37,430 nt of DNA from JARRQB01 sp965368585. GTDB lineage: Bacteria; Pseudomonadota; Gammaproteobacteria; Chromatiales; Chromatiaceae. The stretch lies in NCBI GenBank assembly GCA_965368585.1, contig CBDUNM010000033.1, positions 1 through 37,430 of the forward strand, given 5' to 3'. Positions 17,208 to 26,695 of this stretch are shown in pieces. The translations under genes were made by a program, and so were the position numbers. Under the pieces are notes generated by a model. It ran no database searches. It saw nothing but the letters and a program-made list of their open reading frames with translations, and was not told the DNA's origin. The first letter of the stretch is position 1; each line of letters starts with the position of its first letter.

Positions 17208-18134
17208 ATGCCAACGATTGTTACCGTCAAAAATCTATCCAAAACCTATGCGACGGGTCACCGCGCTCTCAAGAGCGTCAGCCTGGAAATCGACGAAGGG
17301 GAGATTCTAGCCCTGCTGGGTCCCAACGGGGCGGGCAAGACCACGCTGATTTCCATCATTTGCGGCATTGTCAATGCGAGCGAGGGCTCCGTTACCGTCG
17401 CGGGATACGATACCGTGACCGACTTTCGCACCACCCGCGAACGCATCGGATTGGTTCCGCAGGAGCTTACGCTGGGCGCGTTCGATACGGTATGGGACAC
17501 GGTCAGTTTCAGCCGCGGTCTGTTCGGCAAGAAACCGAACAACGCCTATCTCGTACAATTGCTCAAAGACCTTTCGCTGCACGACAAGAAGCGTTCCGAG
17601 GTAAGGACCCTGTCCGGTGGCATGAAACGCCGGGTGCTGATCGCCAAGGCCCTGTCTCACGAACCCGCCGTGCTGTTCCTGGACGAACCCACCGCCGGCG
17701 TCGACGTCGACCTGCGTAAGGATATGTGGAATATCGTGCGCCGTCTGCGCGAATCCGGGGTCACCATCATCCTCACCACACATTACATCGAAGAGGCAGA
17801 AGCCATTGCCGACCGGGTCGGTGTGATCAATAACGGTGAACTCCTGCTGGTGGGCGACAAGCTCGCGTTGATGCACGAACTGGGTAAGAAACAATTGATC
17901 GTCGAACTGCGTGACGCGGTCGTTCAGGTGCCCGACTCGCTCGCCTCTTATGCGCTTGAGCTTTCCGATAACGGCAACCGGCTGACCTATACCTACGACA
18001 CCCAAAGCACCCACACCGGTATCACCGCATTGCTGCAGGATATCAATACGGCGGGGCTGTCGTTGAAAGATATCAAGACCGCACAAAGCTCACTCGAAGA
18101 TATCTTTGTCAATCTGGTGAAAACCGACTCATGA
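17208..18134 (+). CDS. ABC-2 type exporter, ATPase subunit (YadG-like)
   Basis: Nucleotide-binding subunit that powers the permease encoded next. The 308 residues, the same length as E. coli YadG, contain Walker A GPNGAGKTT at 38-46, the Q-loop glutamine Q86, signature LSGGMKRR from 136, Walker B VLFLDEP from 156, and switch histidine H193. The order of motifs and the C-terminal accessory region are those of the DrrA/NodI/YadG branch of ABC-2 exporters, whose substrates range from drugs to lipids and glycans. Its stop overlaps the permease start by 4 bases (ATGA), so the two are translated together. The substrate cannot be deduced. Confidence 0.92.
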   Translation: MPTIVTVKNLSKTYATGHRALKSVSLEIDEGEILALLGPNGAGKTTLISIICGIVNASEGSVTVAGYDTVTDFRTTRERIGLVPQELTLGAFDTVWDTVSFSRGLFGKKPNNAYLVQLLKDLSLHDKKRSEVRTLSGGMKRRVLIAKALSHEPAVLFLDEPTAGVDVDLRKDMWNIVRRLRESGVTIILTTHYIEEAEAIADRVGVINNGELLLVGDKLALMHELGKKQLIVELRDAVVQVPDSLASYALELSDNGNRLTYTYDTQSTHTGITALLQDINTAGLSLKDIKTAQSSLEDIFVNLVKTDS

Positions 18135-18892
18135 ATATTCAAGCCGTCAAAGTGATTTACAAGTACGAAATGCTGCGCACCTGGAATACGCTGCTGCAGA
18201 GCATCGCGTCACCGGTGATATCCACGTCTTTGTATTTCGTGGTGTTCGGTGCCGCGATCGGCTCGCGCATCCAGGAGATAGAAGGCGTGGGCTACGGCTC
18301 TTTTATCGTGCCGGGATTGATGATGTTGTCGCTGCTCACGCAAAGCATCTCCAATGCGTCATTCGGTATTTTTTTCCCCAAGTTCACCGGTACAATCTAC
18401 GAAGTGTTGTCCGCGCCGATTTCATTCGTTGAAATCCTGATTGGTTATGTCGGCGCGGCGGCCACCAAGTCGCTGATCATCGGTCTGATCATTCTCGCCA
18501 CGGCGGGCTTTTTCGTGCCATTGCAAATTGCGCATCCAGTGTGGATGGTTGCGTTTCTGCTGCTGACCTGTATCTCGTTCAGTTTGTTCGGCTTCATCAT
18601 CGGCATATGGGCGAACAATTTCGAAAAACTTCAACTCATACCATTGTTGATCATTACCCCGATGGTGTTTCTCGGCGGCAGCTTCTATTCCGTCGATATG
18701 CTGCCGCCGGTTTGGCAGACGGTCACTCTGTTCAATCCCGTGCTCTATCTGATCAGCGGGTTTCGCTGGAGTTTCTTCGAAGTCTCCGATGTCAGCGTGG
18801 GGCTGAGTCTGGCAATGATCGTCGTGTTCCTCGCCGTTTGCCTGGCACTGGTCGCGTGGATGTTCAAATCGGGGTACCAGCTACGGCAATAG
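18131..18892 (+). CDS. ABC-2 type exporter, permease subunit (YadH-like)
   Basis: Inner-membrane subunit, 253 residues, with about six membrane spans: near residues 20-40, 55-75, 105-130, 135-160, 165-185 and 220-245. Landmarks shared with YadH are the early TSLYFVVFGAAIGSRI segment, GSFIVPGLMMLS, the LGGSFYSVDMLPPVWQ turn and the NPVLYLISGFRW motif. It pairs with the ATPase encoded immediately upstream through a 4-base overlap. It works as a dimer with two ATPases in this family. Confidence 0.92.
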   Translation: MNIQAVKVIYKYEMLRTWNTLLQSIASPVISTSLYFVVFGAAIGSRIQEIEGVGYGSFIVPGLMMLSLLTQSISNASFGIFFPKFTGTIYEVLSAPISFVEILIGYVGAAATKSLIIGLIILATAGFFVPLQIAHPVWMVAFLLLTCISFSLFGFIIGIWANNFEKLQLIPLLIITPMVFLGGSFYSVDMLPPVWQTVTLFNPVLYLISGFRWSFFEVSDVSVGLSLAMIVVFLAVCLALVAWMFKSGYQLRQ

Positions 18893-18964
18893 ATTGGATA
18901 TTGCGCGAATGGCGGGGAATCAGTGCGTGCCGGGTGAAACGGGTTATTAAAAAATGCGTTAGTG

Positions 18965-19094
18965 AAGCCTCATGTCGGGTGAAGGTTTAAGTAACCGTTT
19001 GCTGCAGGGAAGCAGCAGCCGAGCCAACATGAATGTATTCACGGCGGGTCACTGAAAGCCTTACCCGGCAGGAGGCCCTGGAAACGTGAGGCTT
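18965..19094 (+). ncRNA. Candidate structured RNA after the exporter operon
   Basis: AAGCCTCA (18965-18972) pairs with TGAGGCTT (19087-19094) and the helix extends by three more pairs inward. Nested inside it, CGGGT (18976-18980) pairs with ACCCG (19063-19067), and AAGG (18982-18985) with CCTT (19059-19062). Within those, GCTGC/GCAGC around AGGGAA (19001-19015) and TGAAT/ATTCA around GT (19030-19041) form two hairpins. So about 130 bases fold into a closed multi-branched structure, ending in a T-run (CTTTTTGAG) on the plus strand as in a terminator. It lies between genes that converge on it, so it is not an ordinary leader. No known family is recognised, and the strand is not certain. Confidence 0.35.
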
Positions 19095-19116
19095 TTTGAG
19101 TGTTTCTCTCAATAAA

Positions 19117-19692
19117 TTAAGGAAACCGCCGCCGCACCAGGCTTTCAATCGATGCCTCACAGGCCCGGTACTCGCCTTCCGTCAGATTGCTTTCACTGAC
19201 TGGCGGCGTATCCTTCGATTCAAAGGTGCAGAAATAGTCGGTTCGCAGCAACTCCCCTGCGGGTGATGTGGTCGTAACGACAGTAATCGATGCCCCACTA
19301 TCCGGACCGGCGAGACGCAGGACGATATCCGCAATGTCATTTCCGTCGGCATCGATCGCCACACCGCCGACGCCGAGGGGCGGTCCCCAGTCATAGCGCG
19401 CAAGCAGCGGTGCGTCGAAGCACGAACACTCCGCGGGAACCCGGTTTGCCAGTGTTGCGACTTGCTGACCCAGCTCGTCGACTTGATCCTGAAGCGCGCT
19501 TAACGCGTCGTTGACTTCGCCCAGATCCGCGCAATCGCGATCTTTTCGGCAGTGCCGGCGGTCTTGATAGTGGTGTTTCCAATAGTCTTTCCAGTACTTT
19601 TTCCAACCCCCGTCACCACCGTCCGCGTAAGCCGAACCGATGCAAATCAAGCCCGTCAACACAATAGCAACCAAAGCGATACATCTTGGCAT
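19117..19692 (-). CDS. Exported protein, 191 residues, unknown function
   Basis: A signal peptide (MPRCIALVAIVLTGLICIGSAYA) is followed by a Trp/Lys/His-rich stretch at about 29-48 and then a predicted short coiled coil (about 56-86, ALSALQDQVDELGQQVATLANRV), which suggests oligomerisation. The C-terminal part is beta-rich with paired cysteines (CSC near residue 90; CTFESKD and YRACEAS later). ATG follows GGGAGGG. It is transcribed toward the exporter operon and divergently from the TonB/YfiR remnant. No family recognised. Confidence 0.7.
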   Translation of the reverse strand: MPRCIALVAIVLTGLICIGSAYADGGDGGWKKYWKDYWKHHYQDRRHCRKDRDCADLGEVNDALSALQDQVDELGQQVATLANRVPAECSCFDAPLLARYDWGPPLGVGGVAIDADGNDIADIVLRLAGPDSGASITVVTTTSPAGELLRTDYFCTFESKDTPPVSESNLTEGEYRACEASIESLVRRRFP

Positions 19693-19998
19693 GTCCGTCC
19701 CTCCCCAGTTTTGAACAATGCGGGCGGCGGCGCCTTTACTTTAGACGACGCCCTCCACGTCGAGTTTAGTAGATAAATTCTCATCGCGCAGACCGCCGCG
19801 TTATTGGCGGGCGGCGCGACTGCCTGGCAGGGTGTCGTCCAGCCGACCCGGGCGCGCGGGATCGGGCGCCGATTCCCAGCCACGCAAGTAAAGAAGTTCC
19901 CATCCGGACCGACACGTCTATTGACCAGCAAGAAAAGCGCTGTCGCCCCGCCCGTCGGTCATCGCCCACCCAGATCAGGAACTCACCGGACCCCTGTG

Positions 19999-20580
19999 AT
20001 GAGACCTAAGCGCAGCCGAACGGCGCCAAGCCATTGTGTCGAACGCAGCGCAAACCCTGCCATCGGACCGCGCAGACGCATCCGGACCGCCGCGCTTGCC
20101 TTGCCCTTGATCGCGCAGGCCGCCTTTGCCGTGCTGGCGATCTCCGGCGTCGAGTCCTACCTGGATCTGCCGCTGCAGGACCTGCTTTCCATGGAGGTCT
20201 CCAAAAAGGCCCAATCCATCTGCGAGACGGCAGCCGCGGCATTCGTTATCACTCAGAAGGACATTCGGCGGTCCGGCGCCACCAGCATCGCCGAACTGCT
20301 GCGCATGGTTCCCGGATTTCGGAGGGTGGCGCCTGCAGGCAACCATACCTGGCTGGAACTCGAACTGAAACTGGACGCCGGCATCACGGATTGCAGCGTC
20401 CTGTTCGTCACCAGGGAGGCTGCGCGGAATATGCAATCGTTGCGCGCGGCACTCAATAACCAGTCCGTACTGACGATAGGAGATGCTGAAGACTTCGCCG
20501 AACTCGGCGGCATGATGCAGATGTCACTGAAAAGGAAAAAATCGGTTTCACGGTCAGCGGACCCCGACAGCACAGAATGA
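19999..20580 (+). pseudogene. Collapsed gene: TonB-receptor plug fused to the end of a YfiR protein
   Basis: From ATG 19999 the product has a signal-like segment (RTAALALPLIAQAAFA), then a TonB-dependent receptor start: YLDLPLQDLLSMEVSKKAQS, AAAFVITQKDIRRSGATS and LLRMVPGF. Where the plug should continue into a barrel of several hundred residues, the sequence switches near 20340-20390 to the C-terminal half of YfiR (DUF4154): CSVLFVTREAARN, LTIGDAEDFAELGGMM. At about 20525 the reading frame slips; the expected EKEKIGFTVS is encoded in the frame of the next gene. A receptor gene and a yfiR gene have apparently lost everything between plug and YfiR half. Receptor, yfiR and sensor kinase/cyclase in a row is a familiar proteobacterial arrangement. 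A frame starting at 19804 also exists but has no support. Confidence 0.7.
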
Positions 20581-23500
20581 ATATCACCAGGGCAGCCGGC
20601 ATCGCCACCAAGCTCAGGGGCATGATCCTGATCGCCACCGGCATCGCCTTGCTGATGGCCTCCACCGCCTATATCAGTATCAACGTCCTGGCCTATCGTC
20701 AGGGATTGCTGGAACACATTCGGACCGTCGCGGACCTCGTCGGCACCAATTCCTCCGCGGCCCTGACCTTCGACGACGCGAACACCGCCGACCGGCTGCT
20801 GGAATCACTGCAGGCGGAAGGGAGCATCACCGAGGCGGAGATATATCGCCCCGACGGCGAGCGGTTTTCCGCATTGGCCACGCTTACCGACACCTCGCCC
20901 GGCACGACACGCACTGAAGATGGCTGGATAGACGCGGCCATTCGCGCCGGCAACGCCGAATATCGATTCAACCACGCGGATCTGCAGCTGATCCGTCCGA
21001 TCCGCTTCCTGGACGAGACCATCGGTTACATCCACTTGAGATCCAGTCTGAGTCCGCTCTACGAACGGCTTCGCGAGTACACGATCGTGGTAATGATCTT
21101 GATTCTCGCCACCATGCTGGTGATGTACTTTCTCTCGCTCGCGTTGCAGAAACGGATTTCCGGCCCCATCCAAACCCTGCTGGCGGGCATGCAGCGGGTC
21201 TCGCGCGAGCGCGCTTACGAGCTGCGCCTCACACCGCAGGCTCGGGACGAGATCGGTGCCATCATGGAAGGCTTCAACGAAATGCTGGAGCAGATCGAGG
21301 AGCGCGACCGGGCACTCGCTACGCACCGCGATCAGCTGGAACGGGAGGTGCAGGAGCGCACCGCGAATCTGCGTGAGGCCAAGGAGGCCGCCGAGGCCGC
21401 AAGCCAGGCCAAAAGTGAGTTTCTGGCCACTATGAGCCATGAGATCCGCACGCCGATGAACGGTGTGCTGGGGATGACCGAACTGCTGCTGGACGCGGAC
21501 CTGACCGAGCGCACCCGGCGCCTGGCCACCACCGCGCACCGCTCCGCCGAAGCCCTGCTCGCGGTGATCAACGACATCCTGGACTTTTCCAAGATCGAGG
21601 CCGGCAGGCTGGAACTGGTCGAAGAGGACTTCGATCTGCGCGAGGCGATGGAGGATATTCTCGAGCTGCTGGCCGAATCCGCCCATCGCAAGGGACTGGA
21701 ACTGTTGGCCGACATGCCGCCGGACATGCCGACTCACGTACGCGGCGACCCGGTGCGGCTGCGTCAGATCCTGGTCAACCTGCTGGGCAACGCCGTCAAG
21801 TTTACCGACCGCGGCGAGGTCCACCTGGAGGCCTCGATCCAGGACCATGCGGCCGAAGGCCTGTGTTTGAACTGCTGCGTCGCGGATACCGGACCCGGCA
21901 TCGACGCGTCCGTGCAAGACCATATCTTCGACGCCTTCACCCAGGCAGACGGCTCCACCACCCGACGACACGGGGGAACCGGTCTGGGACTGGCCATCGT
22001 CAACCGGCTGGTCGAACTGATGGGCGGCACCATACGGCTGCATAGCGAACCCGGCCATGGTGCGCGCTTCGCTTGCCGCATCCCGCTGCAGCGGGCGCAA
22101 AAGCCACCCGCGACCGTGCTCGACCCGGGCCTGCTGAAAGGCATCCGGGTGCTGGTGGTCGACGACCACGAAGTGAACCGGCAGATACTGCACAATCAGG
22201 TCGCCGCCTGGGGGATGCCGGACGAAAGTGTGCCCTCCGCCTTCGACGCCCTGGAAAGCCTGCGGCTGGCCGCCGCGGCGGGGTCACCCTTCCGGGTGGT
22301 CCTGCTGGACATGCATATGCCGGAGGTGGATGGACTGGAACTGGCCGGCGCGATCCGTGCCTCGGGTGACATACCCCGGCCCTGGCTGGTCATGCTCAGC
22401 TCCGGCGGACTGGGTGTCGGCGCGGCCGAGGCGAAGGAGCACGGCATCGACTACTACCTGGACAAACCGGTCCGCCAGGAACGCCTCAGGACCTGTCTGC
22501 TGGCACTGGTGGGCGGTCAATCAACTGCACCGGCCGACGTGTCGACACGTCAAACACAGCGCAGAAACCAGCGTATCCTGTTGGCCGAAGACAACCTGGT
22601 CAACCAGGAAGTGGCCATCGGCATGCTGGAAGGCATGGGGTACGAGGTCGACGTCGCCGACAACGGCGCTTTCGCGCTGGAATCGATATGCAGGCACGCC
22701 TATGACCTGGTACTTATGGACTGCCACATGCCCGAGATGGACGGCTTCACCGCAGCCTCCACGATCCGGGAAAGGGAGCAGCGCGACGGACGCCGACCGG
22801 TGCCCATTGTTGCGCTGACTGCCGATATCCAAAAAGGCATCAAGGACCGCTGCGAAGCCGTCGGCATGGATGACTATCTGAGCAAGCCCTTCAAACAGGA
22901 TGAACTCGAGAAGCTGCTCACCACCTGGTTACCCGGTTCCGGTCCGCAGCCCGTGGCGCACCCTGCAGCGGCCGCGCCAGCAGCCGACCCGCAGCGCCCG
23001 CCGGTACTCGATACCGGGACCCTCGAGCAGCTGCGCTCCCTCGGTCGCGGCGGCGGCAGAGATATACTCGGCCGCGCTCTGCAACGGTATCTCGAGACCG
23101 TGCCCGGCGATATGGCGCTTCTGCTGCAAGCCCATCGAGGAGCCGATGCAAAGACCGTCAGGCGCATTGCCCACAGCCTGAAATCCGCCAGCGCCAACCT
23201 GGGTGCACTGAACTTCTCCGCGCTGTGCGCCCAGGTCGAAGCGCTGGCTGGGCAGGAGGAATACACGGATACCGGCCCGATCCTGACACGCATGGAACAT
23301 GACGTTGCCGACGTGCTGGACGCGATGCGGATACTGGTTTCGCCTACCCCGGCAGAGGGCGAGGTCGACCCCGGCGCCGCGGATCCGGCCGGGCCACGCA
23401 TTCTGTTGGTGGACGACGACGCGCACTTCAGGTTGACAGCCGCCGAGGAATTCCGGGCGGAGGGTTTTACCACCGCCGAGGCCGGCAGCGGCGCCGAAGC

Positions 23501-25499
23501 GCTCGCGCTGTGCGCTCAACAGGTGCCCGATCTGGTCCTGCTCGACGGCGTCATGCCGGAGCTGGACGGCTTCGAAACCTGCCGCCGGCTGCGTTTGCTG
23601 AAGCCCATGAAGAATATACCGATCCTGATGGTGACCGGCCTGGACGATATCAACGCGGTCAAGACCGCTTTCGCCGCCGGGGCCAGCGGCTTCGAGACCA
23701 AGCCCTTGAACTATGACGCCACTGCCCAGCGTATCCGGTTCCAACTGCGGGCCAACGCGGATGCCCGGGCCCTGCTGGAAACCCAGGTGCACCTGTCCAC
23801 GGCGCAACGCATGGCCAGGATGGGTTATTGGCGCTGGAATTTCGAAACCGATGAGTTGCTGGTTTCCGAACAACTGGCGCGCTTGTGCGGCATCGATACC
23901 AAGCAGGTTCAGCGGACCTTGACCGGCTATCTCGAGCTCGTCCATGCGGAAGACCGTGAGTACGTACGCCAACAAATCAATGCCGCCCTGGCCGGACTCC
24001 CCAACACGGCAACGGAATACCGGCTGCTCAATACCGACGGTCGGGTTATCGCCATTCATCAGGAGATCGGCCGCCTCGAAGACAACTCCAAGGCGTTGCT
24101 GGGTACCGTGCAAGACGTCACGCGTCAAAGAGAAGACCAGCAACGGATACGCCAACTCGCCTACGAAGACGCGCTCACCGGGCTCGCCAGTCGCGCCTAC
24201 TTTCAGCGTCATCTGGAGAGTCAGGTCAAGGCCTATTCGCGCAGGCACGAGTCCTTTGCCCTGCTCTATCTGGACCTGGACGGGTTCAAGTACGTGAACG
24301 ACAGCCTGGGCCACGAAGTGGGCGATCAACTGCTCAAGACCGTCGCCAGCCGCCTGCAGGCGCTGCTGCGGGGATCGGACTTTGCCGCGCGCCTGGGCGG
24401 CGACGAGTTCTGTGTGTTGCTTGACAGCTGGACCGAAGACTACGATCTGGCCGAAATCGCCGAGCGGTGCCTGCAGGAGATCAACGCTCCGGTGAGACTC
24501 GGCGGTAAGGACCAACGGCCGCGCGTCAGCGTCGGCATTGCACGCTTTCCCGACGATGGTGACGACGCCAACACCTTGCTCAAGGCTGCAGACAGTGCCA
24601 TGTACGCGGCCAAACAGGCGGGCCGACATCGCTATTCCTTCTATCGTCCTGAGTTGACCGTACAGGCCGAGCTGCGTCTGCAGATCGAAAACGATCTGGG
24701 CGACGCCATTTTAAACGACGAACTGGAACTGGTGTACCAACCCAAAGTCGATCTTCAGGATGGGCGACTGGCTGGCGTGGAAGCGCTGGTGCGCTGGCGA
24801 CATCCCGCCCGCGGTCTGTTGCCGCCGGCCGAGTTCATCGATGTCGCCGAGCGCATCGGCGTCATCAATATGCTGGGAGAGTGGGTGCTCGCGACCGCCT
24901 GCCGCCAACTGGCCCGGTGGCGGCGCGAGGGGCTACCCGAGTTCACCGTCGCGGTGAACATCTCGCCCACCCATTTCCGCGACTCCGGGCTGGTCCAGGC
25001 GGTTCACGACATCCTCACCGAGACCGGCCTTTCTCCCGCGGACCTGGAACTCGAGGTCACGGAAAACGTCGTGCAGGTCTCCGAAGAGAACCAGCGGGTA
25101 TTCCAGGGACTGGTGGATACCGGTGTCAGCCTTGCCATCGACGACTTCGGCACGGGCTACTCGTCGCTTTCCTCCCTCATCCACGTGCCGATCGATTGTC
25201 TCAAGGTCGATCGGCAGTTCGTCAATGCCATGTTGGGCAGTCCCGACGCGGCTACCATGGTGGGTACGGTGATCGGGCTCGCCCACGCCATGGAATACAG
25301 CGTCGTCGCCGAGGGTGTGGAATCACTGGATCAGGTGCGGGCGTTGTTGGGCATCGGCTGCGACGTCGCACAAGGCTACTACTTCAGCAAACCGGTAATT
25401 CCTGAGGAAATCCCCGCCCTGGCCAGAAGAAATTTTCTATCCGGCGTCGCGAACCACGACTCAACTCCTTCCATCGCAGCGGTATCCCGCCATGACTGA
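20577..25499 (+). CDS. Hybrid histidine kinase with three receivers, HPt, PAS, GGDEF and EAL
   Basis: Inner-membrane sensor of 1640 residues. Order: membrane span (about 14-36); periplasmic CHASE8/YfiN-like sensor (40-165); second span (168-188); HAMP; HisKA with H288 (SHEIRTPMNG); HATPase with DTGPGI (437-442) and GGTGLGL (466-472); receiver 1 (D578, K630); receiver 2 (D715, K770); HPt (H866); receiver 3 (DDD 946-948, D990, K1042); PAS (about 1080-1180); GGDEF at 1274-1278 with an intact RxxD inhibitory site at 1265-1268; EAL with E1402, N1461, E1493, DDFGTG from 1522, K1543 and E1579. All catalytic residues look intact, so one chain could carry a complete phosphorelay and both make and break c-di-GMP. 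Its start overlaps the YfiR remnant by 4 bases; YfiR proteins normally restrain this sensor type. Confidence 0.93.
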   Translation: MNITRAAGIATKLRGMILIATGIALLMASTAYISINVLAYRQGLLEHIRTVADLVGTNSSAALTFDDANTADRLLESLQAEGSITEAEIYRPDGERFSALATLTDTSPGTTRTEDGWIDAAIRAGNAEYRFNHADLQLIRPIRFLDETIGYIHLRSSLSPLYERLREYTIVVMILILATMLVMYFLSLALQKRISGPIQTLLAGMQRVSRERAYELRLTPQARDEIGAIMEGFNEMLEQIEERDRALATHRDQLEREVQERTANLREAKEAAEAASQAKSEFLATMSHEIRTPMNGVLGMTELLLDADLTERTRRLATTAHRSAEALLAVINDILDFSKIEAGRLELVEEDFDLREAMEDILELLAESAHRKGLELLADMPPDMPTHVRGDPVRLRQILVNLLGNAVKFTDRGEVHLEASIQDHAAEGLCLNCCVADTGPGIDASVQDHIFDAFTQADGSTTRRHGGTGLGLAIVNRLVELMGGTIRLHSEPGHGARFACRIPLQRAQKPPATVLDPGLLKGIRVLVVDDHEVNRQILHNQVAAWGMPDESVPSAFDALESLRLAAAAGSPFRVVLLDMHMPEVDGLELAGAIRASGDIPRPWLVMLSSGGLGVGAAEAKEHGIDYYLDKPVRQERLRTCLLALVGGQSTAPADVSTRQTQRRNQRILLAEDNLVNQEVAIGMLEGMGYEVDVADNGAFALESICRHAYDLVLMDCHMPEMDGFTAASTIREREQRDGRRPVPIVALTADIQKGIKDRCEAVGMDDYLSKPFKQDELEKLLTTWLPGSGPQPVAHPAAAAPAADPQRPPVLDTGTLEQLRSLGRGGGRDILGRALQRYLETVPGDMALLLQAHRGADAKTVRRIAHSLKSASANLGALNFSALCAQVEALAGQEEYTDTGPILTRMEHDVADVLDAMRILVSPTPAEGEVDPGAADPAGPRILLVDDDAHFRLTAAEEFRAEGFTTAEAGSGAEALALCAQQVPDLVLLDGVMPELDGFETCRRLRLLKPMKNIPILMVTGLDDINAVKTAFAAGASGFETKPLNYDATAQRIRFQLRANADARALLETQVHLSTAQRMARMGYWRWNFETDELLVSEQLARLCGIDTKQVQRTLTGYLELVHAEDREYVRQQINAALAGLPNTATEYRLLNTDGRVIAIHQEIGRLEDNSKALLGTVQDVTRQREDQQRIRQLAYEDALTGLASRAYFQRHLESQVKAYSRRHESFALLYLDLDGFKYVNDSLGHEVGDQLLKTVASRLQALLRGSDFAARLGGDEFCVLLDSWTEDYDLAEIAERCLQEINAPVRLGGKDQRPRVSVGIARFPDDGDDANTLLKAADSAMYAAKQAGRHRYSFYRPELTVQAELRLQIENDLGDAILNDELELVYQPKVDLQDGRLAGVEALVRWRHPARGLLPPAEFIDVAERIGVINMLGEWVLATACRQLARWRREGLPEFTVAVNISPTHFRDSGLVQAVHDILTETGLSPADLELEVTENVVQVSEENQRVFQGLVDTGVSLAIDDFGTGYSSLSSLIHVPIDCLKVDRQFVNAMLGSPDAATMVGTVIGLAHAMEYSVVAEGVESLDQVRALLGIGCDVAQGYYFSKPVIPEEIPALARRNFLSGVANHDSTPSIAAVSRHD

Positions 25500-26370
25500 C
25501 CCAGCACCAGACCGCACGGCGGTCCCGCATCGCCTGAAACAATCCAATCTGCCGGTACTGCCCCCGGGCGCACCCTACCTCATACGTGCGCTCTCGAACA
25601 CATCGCTCGGCATGCGCGATATCGCCGGCGTAGTCGAGCGCTTCCCCAGCGTGGCGATGCGGTTGATAGCCCTGGTCAACTCGGCTTGGTCGGCACCGGC
25701 CAGCCCTATCGACTCACTGTTGGTGGCTTGCTCGCGGCTCGGCTTGGATATTGTGCGCAGCGTCAGTATAGCCCTCACGGTGGCGGCGCCCTTCGACCCC
25801 AAACGCTGCCCGGGCTTCAAAGCCCAGCAATACTGGACCAGTGCCTTGCTGACTGCGGACGCCGCCCACGCCCTGGCGACGGCATTGCCGTCCCGGGCGC
25901 AGACCGATCCCCAGTGCGCACGGACCGCGGGCCTGCTGCACAACATTGGCCTGGTATGGATGGCAAGCCACATGCCGGAAGAGCTGGCGTCCGCGCTGTC
26001 AAAGAAACACTTACGGCCCGATCTCTCCCTCAGTGAAATCCTGCAATCCGATATCGGTCTGGACTACGCCACTGCCGGGGCATTTCTCGGACAGAACTGG
26101 GAACTCCCCGCGTCGATCGTGCTGTCCATGCAGCATCATGCCGACGACAATTGCCAGGGCGAGGAACGGCAAACGGTCAGTCTGGTGCGACACGCACGCG
26201 TCTTGGTATCCATCCTGCTCGACGGGGAGGACGGCGCACGGCAGATGAGAAAACTAGAGTATCTGCACACAGGCGAGATAGGCTCGCTGACGTCCGAGGT
26301 GTCGGAACAGATGCGCAGCCGCATTCCCCAAACCCAGGCGCTCGCTCAGGAACTGTTCGCCGGGCGCTAG
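25492..26370 (+). CDS. HDOD-domain protein
   Basis: Single HDOD domain, 292 residues, cytoplasmic. HDOD is an HD-related fold lacking the metal-binding HD pair; here the position reads LLHNIG. Typical segments are LPVLPPGAPYLIRAL, VVERFPSVAMRLIALVNSA, ACSRLGLDIVRSVSIAL and WELPASIVLSMQHHAD. HDOD proteins act as scaffolds in signalling and often accompany c-di-GMP enzymes. The start overlaps the end of the hybrid kinase by 8 bases, so the two are coupled and probably act in one pathway. Confidence 0.88.
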   Translation: MTDPAPDRTAVPHRLKQSNLPVLPPGAPYLIRALSNTSLGMRDIAGVVERFPSVAMRLIALVNSAWSAPASPIDSLLVACSRLGLDIVRSVSIALTVAAPFDPKRCPGFKAQQYWTSALLTADAAHALATALPSRAQTDPQCARTAGLLHNIGLVWMASHMPEELASALSKKHLRPDLSLSEILQSDIGLDYATAGAFLGQNWELPASIVLSMQHHADDNCQGEERQTVSLVRHARVLVSILLDGEDGARQMRKLEYLHTGEIGSLTSEVSEQMRSRIPQTQALAQELFAGR

Positions 26371-26452
26371 CGCCGCCATTCGACCCGTCCAGCGACCCCT
26401 GCCAGACCGGTCCGGTGCCTTTCAACCGTTCACAATCGAACATTCCAGAGGC

Positions 26453-26695
26453 CGCATTGCTATCGCACGGGCGAACGACGCAGTCGGTTATGCCCTGGCC
26501 AGTCGATACGCGCCGGAGTTCGAATTGGTGCCCGCCGCGGAGCCCGCCGGTACCGAAGTTCACTTGATGGCCCTATCGCAGCAATCCCGGATCCGGGAAC
26601 GGCTGCCGCAGATCGATGGGAATCTGTCCCAGCTAAAGGCAGCGGGATTCATCGACCGGGTATTTGCGAATGAGGAAATCGCCGGGTCACGCTGA
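26453..26695 (+). pseudogene. C-terminal fragment of a periplasmic substrate-binding protein
   Basis: A frame of 80 codons ending at TGA 26693-26695 reads RIAIARANDAVGYALASRY, then ELVPAAEP, HLMALSQQSRIRERLPQID and LKAAGFIDRVF. This is the pattern of the last quarter of SBP_bac_3-type binding proteins (a loop back to the first lobe, then the helix with alternating leucines and the ADGxIxxI-like end). The upstream two thirds are absent; the frame runs back into the end of the HDOD gene without a start. Many such proteins are found beside or fused to c-di-GMP sensors. Treated as a remnant. Confidence 0.4.

Noticed and set aside
19804..19998. In-frame extension upstream of the TonB-plug remnant
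   Set aside because: No ribosome-binding site and an Arg/Pro-rich composition; ATG 19999 leads directly into a signal-like segment.
22929..24629. 566-codon minus-strand frame inside the hybrid kinase gene
   Set aside because: A stop-free antisense frame produced by codon bias; the sense strand holds the receiver, HPt and GGDEF motifs.
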